Of a stretch of DNA of 64,000 nucleotides, positions 7,924-16,438 are shown piece after piece. The notes under the pieces were generated by a model that was not told where the DNA came from, did not search any database, and worked only from the letters and a program-made list of their open reading frames with translations. Origin of the DNA: Leptospiraceae bacterium (GTDB lineage Bacteria > Spirochaetota > Leptospiria > Leptospirales > Leptospiraceae). Both the position numbers and the translations under genes were made by a program. Every line of letters begins with the position of its first letter. The stretch's first letter is position 1. The DNA lies in the NCBI GenBank assembly GCA_024233875.1, contig JACKPB010000004.1, positions 62,001 to 126,000 of the forward strand. The letters run 5' to 3'.

Positions 7924-10035
7924 TTATTCCGCCTTTGGACTCAGTTCTAAAATTTTTCCGTCTGAATTCAATTGATAGATACGATCACAAAAACTAAGGT
8001 TTTCCGGTGAGGATGAGGTTATGAAATAGGCTTGAGAACGGGAGCCTTCCTCATTCAGATATTTCATTAGACCGGATCGACTTTTGCTATGAATTTGATC
8101 CAGGGTGTGATGCAGGATCAAAAAGTCGGAAGTTGAAGTAATTGAGGAAGCAATGAGAAGTAAAAATCTTTCTTCTTTTTTGAATGGATATCCGTTTGTG
8201 GAGATCTGTGTGGATATCCCACTTTCCAATTTGTTGATTTTTTCCAGAAGCCCAATTTTTTCTAATGCTTCTTCTATTTCTTCAGAGCCTATTCCCAGGT
8301 TGTAGAGGAGGAAATTGTCCCTGAGTGTTCCTGAGATCAAATCCGGATTTCTTATCAAACGGATCTTTGACCGGAGTCCGGATTTGGAAAGAGATTTATT
8401 TAGTTTCTTATTGTAGTAAATAGGGAAACCATTTATAGGTTCCTGCAAGCCGAAAAATACATCGGTGATTTCTTCTGCTTCCGTGAAGCTACAGACCAGA
8501 CCGATCTTTTCACCTTCCTGAATCCTGAATTCATCCGGAAATTGAATCGTTTGACCAATAGAACTTGAAATTTTCAGATCCCCTGTTTTGAGGGAAAAAT
8601 TTGATAAATTTGGATCTATTTTCTCATTTCCTATTTCATCGATGGGAATATCAAATAGATGACCGATCTTGTCCATAGAAGCTGTGAGGTCATAAAAACT
8701 TTCCAAATACTTTCCGGATTTACTGAAACTATCCAGGATTTTGGAAAGAATGATTTCTGCGGCTACCAATTGACCGAGGGTCATTTCTCCCTGTATTACA
8801 AGAAATCCACCTACGCCGAGTACAATTCCGACTCCTAAGGTTTGAAGCAAGAGAAGTATAGAGATCTGTCTGAAAAGAATTTTAAAATGCTCTTTACGGG
8901 ATTGGATGTACTTTTCTCCCAGAGATTCAGTTCGGAGGCTCGAATAATCAATCGTTGATTTGGATTTGAAAGAATACCTTTGTGAGGAAAGTTCTTCCAG
9001 CCAGGCGGCGATTTTGTGTTTGGCGTAAGACTCCTGAATGCTGGTTTGAATCGCATTTTTTCCAAACACTCTATAGACCAGTAGAAATAAAATGGAGATG
9101 AGTATCACATCCAGGGCTATAAAAAATGGATGGTAATAAATCAAAACAAGAAAGCCCACAGCTGTTTGAAGGGCAACGACCAACCCATCCACCAGAAGTA
9201 CAGTGGCACTTTTTTGAACAATTGCAAAGTCCAGAAAGTAATTGATTTTTGCTTCCGGTTTTTCTTTGGAAGTTTTCACATAATTCAGAAGTGGAATGCG
9301 ATACGAAAGTTCGGTGATCAATCGTGCAGTAAATCTCTGCTGAAGAATCTCCACGACAAAGGTTTGAATGAGTTTCAATACTCCTGCAAAGCCCAGGGCT
9401 CCTGTTACCAGAAGGGCAAGAACAATGATCGGTTGGGTCAGGGTTCCAAAAGAGAGAATATTGATCAGAGATTGAATTCCGACAGGGACGACGAGAGAGA
9501 GGAGTACTATCATAGAAGAATAAATGGCTATGACCCAAACATCTTCAGATTCAAGCTTTAAGAGAGTGAATATCCTCTTCACGGGACCCGGATGAGATTC
9601 TGTTTCATTTCCGGTAAAGAGATAAGGAGTTCGCACAGAAATCCAAATCGTATCATCAAAATCTTTTTCCTTTTTGAGAAAGGTATCCCTTTTTCTATCC
9701 AAACCCAAGCAGAGAACATAAGGACCCAGGAATCGAACTACCCGAACCCAGATGGTTCTTCCTTTGTGTTGAATTTGAGTGATAGGATTTGATTGGGGAA
9801 TTTGAGAACTGTCCATAGAGGAAAAGTTGGATCGGGAGACAAAAAAGTTGATGTTTAGCTTTTCTCCGAGGAGTTCATATGCTTTTGCTGGGTCAGTTAT
9901 GTTTTGCGATTGAATTTCTTTTTGGGTGGATTCCCAGGCTATTGAAAACTCCAGTAAATCCCAATTCAATGATTTCTTGGTCTTGAAGTAATTTAACAGT
10001 TCTATTGTTTCTTCTTTTTGGAATTTCATAGGCAT
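7924..10035 (-). CDS. Type I secretion-like ABC exporter with degenerate ATPase domain
   Basis: About 150 soluble N-terminal residues precede a six-helix exporter membrane domain (about 165-450) and a C-terminal domain that aligns with the ABC ATPase fold (about 480-700). The usual order can be followed, but each catalytic motif is gone. The Walker A position (about 511-520) reads GLVCSFTEAEEI with no GxxGxGKS. The Q-loop position has Arg (RLIRNPDLISGTLRDN). The LSGGQ region reads GYPFKKEERFLL. Walker B reads FLILHHTLDQ, so both the Asp and the catalytic Glu are His. The H-loop reads ITSSSPE. The fold-supporting hydrophobic pattern is intact and there is no frameshift, so I infer a maintained protein. 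The upstream gap 10036-10124 is A/T-rich and probably holds the promoter. Confidence 0.85.
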   Translation of the reverse strand: MPMKFQKEETIELLNYFKTKKSLNWDLLEFSIAWESTQKEIQSQNITDPAKAYELLGEKLNINFFVSRSNFSSMDSSQIPQSNPITQIQHKGRTIWVRVVRFLGPYVLCLGLDRKRDTFLKKEKDFDDTIWISVRTPYLFTGNETESHPGPVKRIFTLLKLESEDVWVIAIYSSMIVLLSLVVPVGIQSLINILSFGTLTQPIIVLALLVTGALGFAGVLKLIQTFVVEILQQRFTARLITELSYRIPLLNYVKTSKEKPEAKINYFLDFAIVQKSATVLLVDGLVVALQTAVGFLVLIYYHPFFIALDVILISILFLLVYRVFGKNAIQTSIQESYAKHKIAAWLEELSSQRYSFKSKSTIDYSSLRTESLGEKYIQSRKEHFKILFRQISILLLLQTLGVGIVLGVGGFLVIQGEMTLGQLVAAEIILSKILDSFSKSGKYLESFYDLTASMDKIGHLFDIPIDEIGNEKIDPNLSNFSLKTGDLKISSSIGQTIQFPDEFRIQEGEKIGLVCSFTEAEEITDVFFGLQEPINGFPIYYNKKLNKSLSKSGLRSKIRLIRNPDLISGTLRDNFLLYNLGIGSEEIEEALEKIGLLEKINKLESGISTQISTNGYPFKKEERFLLLIASSITSTSDFLILHHTLDQIHSKSRSGLMKYLNEEGSRSQAYFITSSSPENLSFCDRIYQLNSDGKILELSPKAE

Positions 10036-10124
10036 AGACTCAATTAGGTAATTTTAGAATTAGACTAAAAATTTCATTTATTAAAACAATCAAAAAAAAA
10101 TAAAATTTAAAAAATCTATCAAAC

Positions 10125-10889
10125 TTAAGTTTGAATTGAAAGAGTTTCTATTGTTTCGGTTACAATTTCACCTGAAAGAGAGAAAACTCTTTCGTAAAAT
10201 CGAATTTCTTTATTTTTCGTAAAGAACAAAAGCGAGGAGGAACGAGTTCCATAGACGGAGTCTTTAATGAATATGGAGGAGAGAAGTTTTTCTTTTTCCA
10301 TTCCCACTCCTGTATTGGGAAGATCCTTTTCCATAGCCCCTGTTTCATCACGCAAAATCTCGAAGAGACTTTCCGGCATCAATTCTTTCCCGATGAGAGA
10401 TTTGAGCTTCTCTTTTCCTCTTCTGACTTTGAACCAGGGAGTTTCGAAATAAGCATTGCTGATTCCAAAAATTCCATCGCCCACTTCAATTCCTTTGTCA
10501 TTGTGATTGGAATAGACCCTAAGTTTCTCTGAGGTCCCAAATAGGAGATTGTAGGGGTTGAATTTCTGCTTACTGGTAAGCAGTTTTGTCTGGAAGTCTT
10601 CATTTGACTCCTGGGACAATAAAAAATCCATTACCAACTTTCCCCGTGAGAATGTATTTTGTCGGATTGATTTTAGATCCCTGACATTCGTGACAGCGGC
10701 AAATCTCCCATTTTGGTTTATACCCATCCAGGTACCTCCCGCCTGCAAATCCAATCCCGATAAAATATTTCTATTTTCTTTCCAATAATTTAGAGTTTGC
10801 GTGGGTCTTGAGTGAAATTCATCCCGGTTCGCTAAAACAACCAGGGGAAAATCGGGAAATTGATTCTTTGCCAGAAAGACTATACACAT
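10125..10889 (-). CDS. NRDE (TANGO2-like) family protein
   Basis: The family is named for the Asn-Arg-Asp-Glu motif, present here at about residue 22 in VVLANRDEFHSRPT, after an N-terminal MCIVFLA where Cys2 is the conserved putative Ntn-type nucleophile. GGTWMGINQNGRFAAVTNVR is the second conserved block. At 254 residues it is full length. Family function in bacteria is poorly defined; eukaryotic TANGO2 is linked to haem and lipid handling. It is probably monocistronic: 89 bases separate it from the ABC gene downstream and 324 bases lie upstream. Confidence 0.88.
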   Translation of the reverse strand: MCIVFLAKNQFPDFPLVVLANRDEFHSRPTQTLNYWKENRNILSGLDLQAGGTWMGINQNGRFAAVTNVRDLKSIRQNTFSRGKLVMDFLLSQESNEDFQTKLLTSKQKFNPYNLLFGTSEKLRVYSNHNDKGIEVGDGIFGISNAYFETPWFKVRRGKEKLKSLIGKELMPESLFEILRDETGAMEKDLPNTGVGMEKEKLLSSIFIKDSVYGTRSSSLLFFTKNKEIRFYERVFSLSGEIVTETIETLSIQT

Positions 10890-11213
10890 GTTTTAAGTGT
10901 CGGACAATTGGACACCTGATTAGAGATTTCCCTCTGTTTTCTTTAGAATCAAAAAAAGGAAAGCCAATCGATCCGGAACCGAAACGCAAACTTACTATTT
11001 TCAAGAAAGATTGGGTTTTTTTTCTTTTCATTTACGAAATCAGGAAAGATTTTTATTCGTAGATAGGTCACTTCTCAGAGGTGACACAAAAATTTTATTT
11101 AAAGAATTTCCGATTTTTCTCCAGATACAGGGGAATTTTTTAAAAAGAAAAAGGTTGACTCTTATTTTTTTTTATATTGCATTAAACTCATTCATTGAAC
11201 CGGATAAAAACTC
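10890..11213. promoter_or_regulatory. Divergent intergenic region before opgG
   Basis: 324 bases without a convincing gene, between the NRDE gene (-) and opgG (+). It holds an inverted repeat at 11067-11085 (GTCACTTCT-C-AGAGGTGAC, one mismatch) and A/T-rich DNA. TTGACT at 11155-11160 resembles a -35 box; the nearest good -10 (TATATT at 11173) is only 12 bases away, so the promoter is uncertain. An open frame at 11011-11226 overlaps the opgG start and lacks protein-like composition. Confidence 0.45.
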
Positions 11214-12782
11214 ATGGCATTTATAAATATCATCATGGGGCTAGTGGCTGCTGTCCTTGTGGTCACAGGAATCAAAAAAGACACTCCTGATCCCTCCGCA
11301 GAAAAAACTCCTAGTGTAGAAGTGGGAGTGATCAAACCCAAAATCGATAGAAGTTTTGATTTTGAGAAAATGAAGAAAAAACTTCCTAAATTGGCTGAAA
11401 AGCCTTTCAAAAAGCAGGACAAAAAAACCAATAAGTTTTTAGCAGAACTGAATTATGACAAGTACAGTCACATTCGTTTTTTACCCGAGAAGACTTTTTG
11501 GAGGGATGAAGGAAGTACTTTCCAATTGCAATTCATGCATCCCGGATATCTATACGATGGGAATCTGACTTTGCATCAAATCATCGATGGGAAAGTGAGT
11601 CATATTTTTTATAATAAAGATTATTTTGATTTCTCACAGCTTGAACTTACAGAGGAACTTCCTCCCAATTTGGGTTACTCCGGATTCAAAATCCATTATC
11701 CAATCAATACAGATGAATTCACAGATGAGTTCGCTGTATTTCAGGGAGCCTCCTACTTTCGAATTGTCTCGAAAGGGCAAATCTACGGACTCTCCAATCG
11801 CGGTATTTCAATCAACACAGGACTGAGCTCCGTAAAAGAAGAGTTCCCCGAATTTCGGGAGTTCTGGATAGAGAAACCATCCACCAATAGCAAATCGATC
11901 ACAGTGTATGCCCTTCTCGATGGAGAGTCGATTGTGGGTTACTACAAATTCATCCTTTCCCCATCCAAGGTCACCGAAATCGAAGTCCATGCTGAAGTAG
12001 CTCTCAGAAAACCCGTTCAAAAATTGGGTATAGCTCCCCTGACAAGTATGTTCTTTTATGGGGAAAATAGTAGGGGGAAAAAGCTTTCCCTCTATCCGGA
12101 AGTTCATGACTCCGATGGACTTCTTCTTCAGGATGACAATCAGGTGATCTGGAGACCTCTCGAAAATCCGAACAAACCGACCACGGATGCTTTTGTTGCC
12201 TCACGCATCAAAGGGTTCGGGCTTCTACAGAGGGATAGAGAATTTTCCAGTTATGAAGACATCGATATGAACTATCATCTCAGACCTTCTACCTGGGTGG
12301 AGCCGATTGGTGAGTGGGGTTCCGGTTCGGTTCAGTTGTATCGATTTCCAACCAAACAGGAAACAGAGGACAATGTCACTGCTTTTTGGGTTCCGGATAG
12401 TGTTCCGGAAATCAAAAAGCCATTTTCGTTTTCTTATAAACTATTCTTTCCCTCGGAGAAATATATTTCTGATTCGCTCATTCCTGTTATTTCCTCAAGA
12501 ATCGGAGACCCTGATGAGGAAAATACCATGCAGGTGATTTTGGATTTCAAAGATCAACAGGAAGTATTTAATTCAGAAAAATGGAAATTGATCATTGAGA
12601 CAGATGAAAGTACTGAGGTGATTGATAACCCCGAACTTTCTGTTGTCAATGAAGCATCCAAGGTGAAAGGAAATTTTAAAATTCAATGGAAGAAAAATAT
12701 GAAATCTTCAAACATCCGGGCCTACCTGGTGGAAGAAGACAAAGTAATTTCAGAAATTTGGGACTATACGATTGAACTCTGA
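11214..12782 (+). CDS. opgG: Glucan biosynthesis protein G (periplasmic)
   Basis: Works with OpgH in making osmoregulated periplasmic glucans, probably in branching or shaping the glucan backbone. The 522 residues match the MdoG/OpgG family: a beta-sandwich half (LQFMHPGYLYDGNLTLHQI; FAVFQGASYFRIVSKGQIYG; GLSNRGISINTG) and a conserved block with IGEWGSGSVQLYRFPTKQET followed by an Ig-like C-terminal half. The N-terminus is an uncleaved-looking membrane anchor (IIMGLVAAVLVVTGI) rather than a classic signal peptide, so it may be tethered to the inner membrane. Its stop overlaps the next gene by 11 bases. Confidence 0.93.
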   Translation: MAFINIIMGLVAAVLVVTGIKKDTPDPSAEKTPSVEVGVIKPKIDRSFDFEKMKKKLPKLAEKPFKKQDKKTNKFLAELNYDKYSHIRFLPEKTFWRDEGSTFQLQFMHPGYLYDGNLTLHQIIDGKVSHIFYNKDYFDFSQLELTEELPPNLGYSGFKIHYPINTDEFTDEFAVFQGASYFRIVSKGQIYGLSNRGISINTGLSSVKEEFPEFREFWIEKPSTNSKSITVYALLDGESIVGYYKFILSPSKVTEIEVHAEVALRKPVQKLGIAPLTSMFFYGENSRGKKLSLYPEVHDSDGLLLQDDNQVIWRPLENPNKPTTDAFVASRIKGFGLLQRDREFSSYEDIDMNYHLRPSTWVEPIGEWGSGSVQLYRFPTKQETEDNVTAFWVPDSVPEIKKPFSFSYKLFFPSEKYISDSLIPVISSRIGDPDEENTMQVILDFKDQQEVFNSEKWKLIIETDESTEVIDNPELSVVNEASKVKGNFKIQWKKNMKSSNIRAYLVEEDKVISEIWDYTIEL

Positions 12783-13122
12783 GGACAAAAACAATTACAA
12801 TAGTAGACTTGAAATTTTATTGAGATCGTATCACAGAAACTCTTATTTGAATAAGGAGGAAATCTTAACTCATTTCCCTGAAAATAAAATTACCAAAGAA
12901 GAGTTTGTCACTAAAATTAAGGAATTATCTGTTCCTGAGTTCAAAAAATTTCCGCGTATCAATAAGCCGGATTTTTCTAATATGTCGCCGGAAAAAATAG
13001 ATTTCGGAGCTCTTAAGAAACTCAATCCGGAAAACTGGGATGAAATTGATAAAAAGATCTTATTTGTATCACTCCTTTTTTGGAGTCTGGTATATATTTT
13101 TATTTTTATTTTATTCTATTGA
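12772..13122 (+). CDS. Small single-helix membrane protein between opgG and opgH
   Basis: I do not recognise a family. The 116 residues consist of a charged cytoplasm-like part (about 1-92) and one C-terminal membrane helix (ILFVSLLFWSLVYIFIFILFY). It starts at a TTG inside the end of opgG (GGGAC lies about 8 bases before) and is followed 50 bases later by opgH, so it is translationally coupled within the glucan operon. OpgH here lacks most of the cytoplasmic N-terminal region found in E. coli OpgH (694 against 847 residues). This protein could supply a regulatory or scaffolding role in trans; that is inference. Confidence 0.7.
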   Translation: MNSEDKNNYNSRLEILLRSYHRNSYLNKEEILTHFPENKITKEEFVTKIKELSVPEFKKFPRINKPDFSNMSPEKIDFGALKKLNPENWDEIDKKILFVSLLFWSLVYIFIFILFY

Positions 13123-13172
13123 ATTAGAAGAAAAAAGAATTCGAAATTCAGGATAAAAAATAGGGAGAAGTA

Positions 13173-15257
13173 ATGACAATAAATAAATCGGGAATTTACA
13201 CAGCCAGACTAACAGCCTTCTGGGCTATATTTTTATTTTTCTCAATTCTCGGTTACTATTTATTTTATAATTTTATAGCGTTTAGAAATATCAATTTATT
13301 AAAAATCTCAATCATAACTGTTTATTCTATTTTGAATCAGTTTCTAGCCTATGGAACGACCCTGTCCATTTTTGGATTGTACTACACTCTTTTTTCAAAA
13401 GATACTCTCAATATTTCCATGAGACAACCTTATAGGGATGTATCACTGAAAAGTGTAAAAACAGCGATTGTTATGCCGATCTATGGTGAGGATCCTACTG
13501 ACATATTCAGTCGAATCGAAGTCATTTACAAATCTCTAAAGAAAGAAAAATCTGATGGTTTGTTCCATTTTTTCGTTTTGAGTGATACAAGGGACAATGA
13601 GAATTGGATCCAGGAAGAGAGGGAATACCTTGAACTCTGTGAGAGACTCAAAGACTACCGGACGATTTTTTACAGAAGAAGACGTTCCAATTTGAATGGA
13701 AAGAGCGGAAATATAGGAGATTTTTGCAGACGATGGGGAAATAAATATGATTATATGACAGTCCTGGATGCGGATAGTCTTATGACGGGAAAGTCAATCG
13801 TTGCACTTTCACAGTTGATGACACTCTATCCGGAATCCGGAATTCTTCAGACAAATCCCGGAGTTGTAAGAGAAACTTCTTTATTTCAAAAAATGATGAA
13901 GTTCTCAATGTTGCTCAACGGTACAATTTTTGCCAATGGATACTCTTCCCTCTTTTTAAACTCAGCTTCCTTTTGGGGACACAATGCGATCATTCGATTG
14001 GAACTTTTTTTGAAGTACTGTGCACTTCCACATTTGCCCAAACTCGGAGCCGTGGGGGGAAGGATCCTCAGTCATGATACAATAGAAGCAGCACTGATGA
14101 GAAAAGCCGGATACTCTATCTGGTTTGTCAATTCACTGGACGGATCTTACGAGGAATATCCTCCGAATGTCATGGATAGTTTGAAACGGGACCATCGCTG
14201 GTGTCAGGGAAATCTACAACATTTTTGGTTTTTCTTTATAAAAGGAATACGTAAGATCAGTAGGGTAAATATCCTTCTTGGGATATTTTCTTATTTGAAT
14301 TCACTTCTCTGGCTCATTTTCCTTATACTTATGTCGATAAATCACTATTTTGAATTGAAGTTTTTTAAGCTCGCATTCGGTTCTGAAATTTGGAAATTGT
14401 TTTGGGAGAAGTCTTATGAAGAAACTGCTTTTTATCTCGGAATCTACACCCTTACCATGCTATTCTTTCCCAGATTGGTCAGTCTCATCTATGCGCTGCT
14501 GGCAATAATTCTAAAAAATAAGAAATTTTCTAATACAACCGGTTTCACCTTCTTTCCGTTTATGACCTATTTTCTTTTGGATACCATTCACGGAATGATC
14601 GTAGCACCCATTCTAATGATCAAACATGTTCATTTCATTCTCTCGATTTTTCTGGGTAAAAAGGTTATCTGGAATCCTCAAAATCGCAATGCGGAAAATG
14701 TTCCCTACCTCTCGGAAATTGTCTCTTTTTTAATCTACCCGACAATTTTAGGAGTCCTTACTTTTTCTCTTATATTTATCTATATACCTTCCTTAGTGTT
14801 CTGGATGGCTCCTATTTACGGTCCCTGGATTTTATCTATTCCTATTGTTTCCTTTACTTCTAAAGTCTATAAGTCTACTTACTTTAAAGATTTTGAAGAA
14901 CCGGAGATTGTAAAAGATTTCAATGAACATTTAGAAAAAAATCAAAATAGAAAATGGAAGGATGTATCGAGTCTATTCCTTCTGATTGCCGATCCAATGA
15001 TCCGGGAAATTCATACTAAATTTTTACCGAATAAAAAGCATGAAAAAAAAATAGATTTGGATTTTCAGGATTTCTATTCCAAACCACTCTCCGAGATTAG
15101 AAAAAAAGACTATTCTAAGTTTTTTTACAATAAGAGTCTATTGAAAGAGTTACACATTGAATTTTGGACTAGAGACTTCCGCTCCCTTCCTCAAGACTAT
15201 CAGAAAAACCTCGAAAAATACTTAGTCGGTCTATACCTGAATCCTAATGAAAGTTGA
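13173..15257 (+). CDS. opgH: Glucan biosynthesis glucosyltransferase H
   Basis: Inner-membrane family 2 glycosyltransferase that makes and translocates the beta-glucan backbone from UDP-glucose. The catalytic domain shows YRRRRSNLNGKSGNIGDFCR, the metal-binding YDYMTVLDADSLMTG, SHDTIEAALMRKAGYSIWF, and the processive-enzyme motif RDHRWCQGNLQH. Two membrane helices precede the catalytic domain and several follow. At 694 residues it lacks about 130 residues of the E. coli cytoplasmic N-terminus. The start has AGGGAGAAG a few bases upstream. The final gene of the opg operon. Confidence 0.95.
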   Translation: MTINKSGIYTARLTAFWAIFLFFSILGYYLFYNFIAFRNINLLKISIITVYSILNQFLAYGTTLSIFGLYYTLFSKDTLNISMRQPYRDVSLKSVKTAIVMPIYGEDPTDIFSRIEVIYKSLKKEKSDGLFHFFVLSDTRDNENWIQEEREYLELCERLKDYRTIFYRRRRSNLNGKSGNIGDFCRRWGNKYDYMTVLDADSLMTGKSIVALSQLMTLYPESGILQTNPGVVRETSLFQKMMKFSMLLNGTIFANGYSSLFLNSASFWGHNAIIRLELFLKYCALPHLPKLGAVGGRILSHDTIEAALMRKAGYSIWFVNSLDGSYEEYPPNVMDSLKRDHRWCQGNLQHFWFFFIKGIRKISRVNILLGIFSYLNSLLWLIFLILMSINHYFELKFFKLAFGSEIWKLFWEKSYEETAFYLGIYTLTMLFFPRLVSLIYALLAIILKNKKFSNTTGFTFFPFMTYFLLDTIHGMIVAPILMIKHVHFILSIFLGKKVIWNPQNRNAENVPYLSEIVSFLIYPTILGVLTFSLIFIYIPSLVFWMAPIYGPWILSIPIVSFTSKVYKSTYFKDFEEPEIVKDFNEHLEKNQNRKWKDVSSLFLLIADPMIREIHTKFLPNKKHEKKIDLDFQDFYSKPLSEIRKKDYSKFFYNKSLLKELHIEFWTRDFRSLPQDYQKNLEKYLVGLYLNPNES

Positions 15258-15391
15258 AAGAATGATTTATTTGGATATAAAATAAGTTGAATTACTTGTT
15301 CTATCTTGATTTTGTCCATATAGATACTTAAGTTACTTAAATAAAAATAAAATTTTGAACATGGAGGAGTTGAACATTTGTCTATAGTACA

Positions 15392-15406
15392 TACGGAATA
15401 TCCGTA
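15392..15406. repeat. Perfect inverted repeat before a small exported-peptide gene
   Basis: TACGGA-ATA-TCCGTA, 6-base arms with a 3-base spacer, five bases before the AGGAG of the gene at 15427. It could be an operator or a small hairpin next to the ribosome-binding site. No other copy was noticed. Confidence 0.4.
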
Positions 15407-15426
15407 AATTAGGAGATTAAATCTAT

Positions 15427-15597
15427 ATGAATAAACTATCACTTTTTGTAATTCTGACTTTTCTACCGGCACTGTTGATCACAGCTGATCCCAAGAAAGA
15501 AACCAAACCCAACACTCCCCCTCCCAAGAAGGAAGAAGCTAAGAAAATGAAGGAAGAAAAAAAAGCTGACAAAAATACAAATTCTCCCAAAAAATAG
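15427..15597 (+). CDS. Small Lys/Pro-rich exported peptide
   Basis: A 56-codon gene. The product has a clean signal peptide (MNKLSLFVILTFLPALLITA) and a mature part of about 36 residues made almost wholly of Lys, Glu, Pro, Asp and Asn, with no Cys or aromatic residue. AGGAG lies 11 bases before the ATG, and a GC-rich hairpin follows the stop, which supports a real short gene. No family recognised. The basic low-complexity mature part suggests a periplasmic, possibly disordered peptide; function unknown. Confidence 0.6.
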   Translation: MNKLSLFVILTFLPALLITADPKKETKPNTPPPKKEEAKKMKEEKKADKNTNSPKK

Positions 15598-15611
15598 TCC
15601 CATGATTATTT

Positions 15612-15634
15612 CCGCCTGTTGAAAATACAGGCGG
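15612..15634 (+). terminator. GC-rich hairpin after the small peptide gene
   Basis: CCGCCTGT and ACAGGCGG form a perfect 8-base stem with a 7-base loop, 14 bases after the stop at 15597. Only three T follow, so it may be a weak terminator or an attenuating structure. It also lies directly upstream of the ribosome-binding site of the next gene. Confidence 0.6.
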
Positions 15635-15650
15635 TTTCAGGGGGCTTCTC

Positions 15651-16340
15651 ATCAAAAATTTAATTTCATTTTTTTTAGCATTCGTATTCTTCGTTCATTG
15701 TTCTTCTGATCGACAGTTTAGAGAAGAATCTGCCACAGTAGGTGTCTCTCAGGACGTGATCACAACCGAGAACGAGAAATTTGATTCCGATTCTGCTTCG
15801 AATACCAGATACATTTCTTACACGGGTAGCATCTCGATACGAATCCCAACTTCAGAAAAAGAAGAAAAGATAAAATCGATTCGTGGATACATCGAAGGCA
15901 AGAAGGGCTACATTCAGAGAGAAGATCTTTACAGCCTGACAGTAAAGATACCGGCTACAGAGTTTTTTAGTCTGATGGACTATCTCAAAACCCTCGGTGA
16001 GTTGGAATCAAGATCTATAAATGCAAAAGACATTACCGAGGAATACATTGATACCGGCATCCGCTTGGAAAATGCCCGTAAACTTCAGACCCGACTCCTG
16101 GATCTTTTAGCCAAAGCCAAATCGATTTCTGACACTCTTGAGATTGAAAAAGAATTGAATCGGGTGACAAATACTGTAGATACCCTTCAGGGGAAAATGA
16201 ATTATTTCAAAAACATTGTGAATTTTAGTGAAGTATCGATTTACCTTCTGAAACCCAAAACACAATACGGTCCGATAGGCTATGTTTTCTATTGGATTGG
16301 AAGCGGAGTGGAGTGGTTGTTTGTCAGGGGTGAGGAATGA
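15651..16340 (+). CDS. DUF4349-like lipoprotein, probable ATC start
   Basis: The frame encodes a lipoprotein signal (KNLISFFLAFVFFVHC, lipid Cys at 15699-15701) and a mature domain. In the mature domain SYTGSISIRIPTSEKEE, a coiled-coil segment (about 16040-16200) and a C-terminal membrane-like helix (IGYVFYWIGSGVEWLF) resemble DUF4349 proteins. Between the upstream in-frame stop (TGA at 15603) and the lipobox there is no ATG, GTG or TTG. AGGGGG at 15639-15644 is followed after 6 bases by ATC at 15651, giving a signal of normal length. A GTG at 15756 is the first standard start but would remove the whole signal peptide. An ATC start or a sequence error are the two readings. Confidence 0.7.
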   Translation: MKNLISFFLAFVFFVHCSSDRQFREESATVGVSQDVITTENEKFDSDSASNTRYISYTGSISIRIPTSEKEEKIKSIRGYIEGKKGYIQREDLYSLTVKIPATEFFSLMDYLKTLGELESRSINAKDITEEYIDTGIRLENARKLQTRLLDLLAKAKSISDTLEIEKELNRVTNTVDTLQGKMNYFKNIVNFSEVSIYLLKPKTQYGPIGYVFYWIGSGVEWLFVRGEE

Positions 16341-16382
16341 ATGGATCCGAACCTGAAAGTTTTTTTATAGATCTAAATCTTT

Positions 16383-16400
16383 TTGTAATCTAATTGTAAT
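16383..16400 (+). promoter_or_regulatory. Pho-box-like direct repeats before the response regulator
   Basis: TTGTAAT at 16383-16389 and again at 16394-16400, separated by CTAA: 7-base repeats with an 11-base period, the layout of PhoB sites (CTGTCAT repeats with 4-base A/T spacers). A weaker third copy, TCTAAAT, lies 11 bases upstream at 16372. They stand about 40 bases before the likely start of the PhoB-like regulator, which suggests autoregulation. Confidence 0.5.
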
Positions 16401-16438
16401 AAATTTGGGGCATGCTCTTCTTACCTAGGAGAGATGTT

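Noticed and set aside
9071..9561. Overlapping open frames on both strands
   Set aside because: Shadows of the membrane domain of the ABC exporter gene; no independent start signals.
11155..11178. TTGACT/TATATT as a sigma-70 promoter for opgG
   Set aside because: The spacer is only 12 bases; no better -10 at 16-18 bases was found, so it is mentioned but not called.
11011..11226. 71-codon plus-strand open frame before opgG
   Set aside because: Overlaps the opgG start, no ribosome-binding site, Phe/Leu-rich composition expected from A/T-rich DNA.
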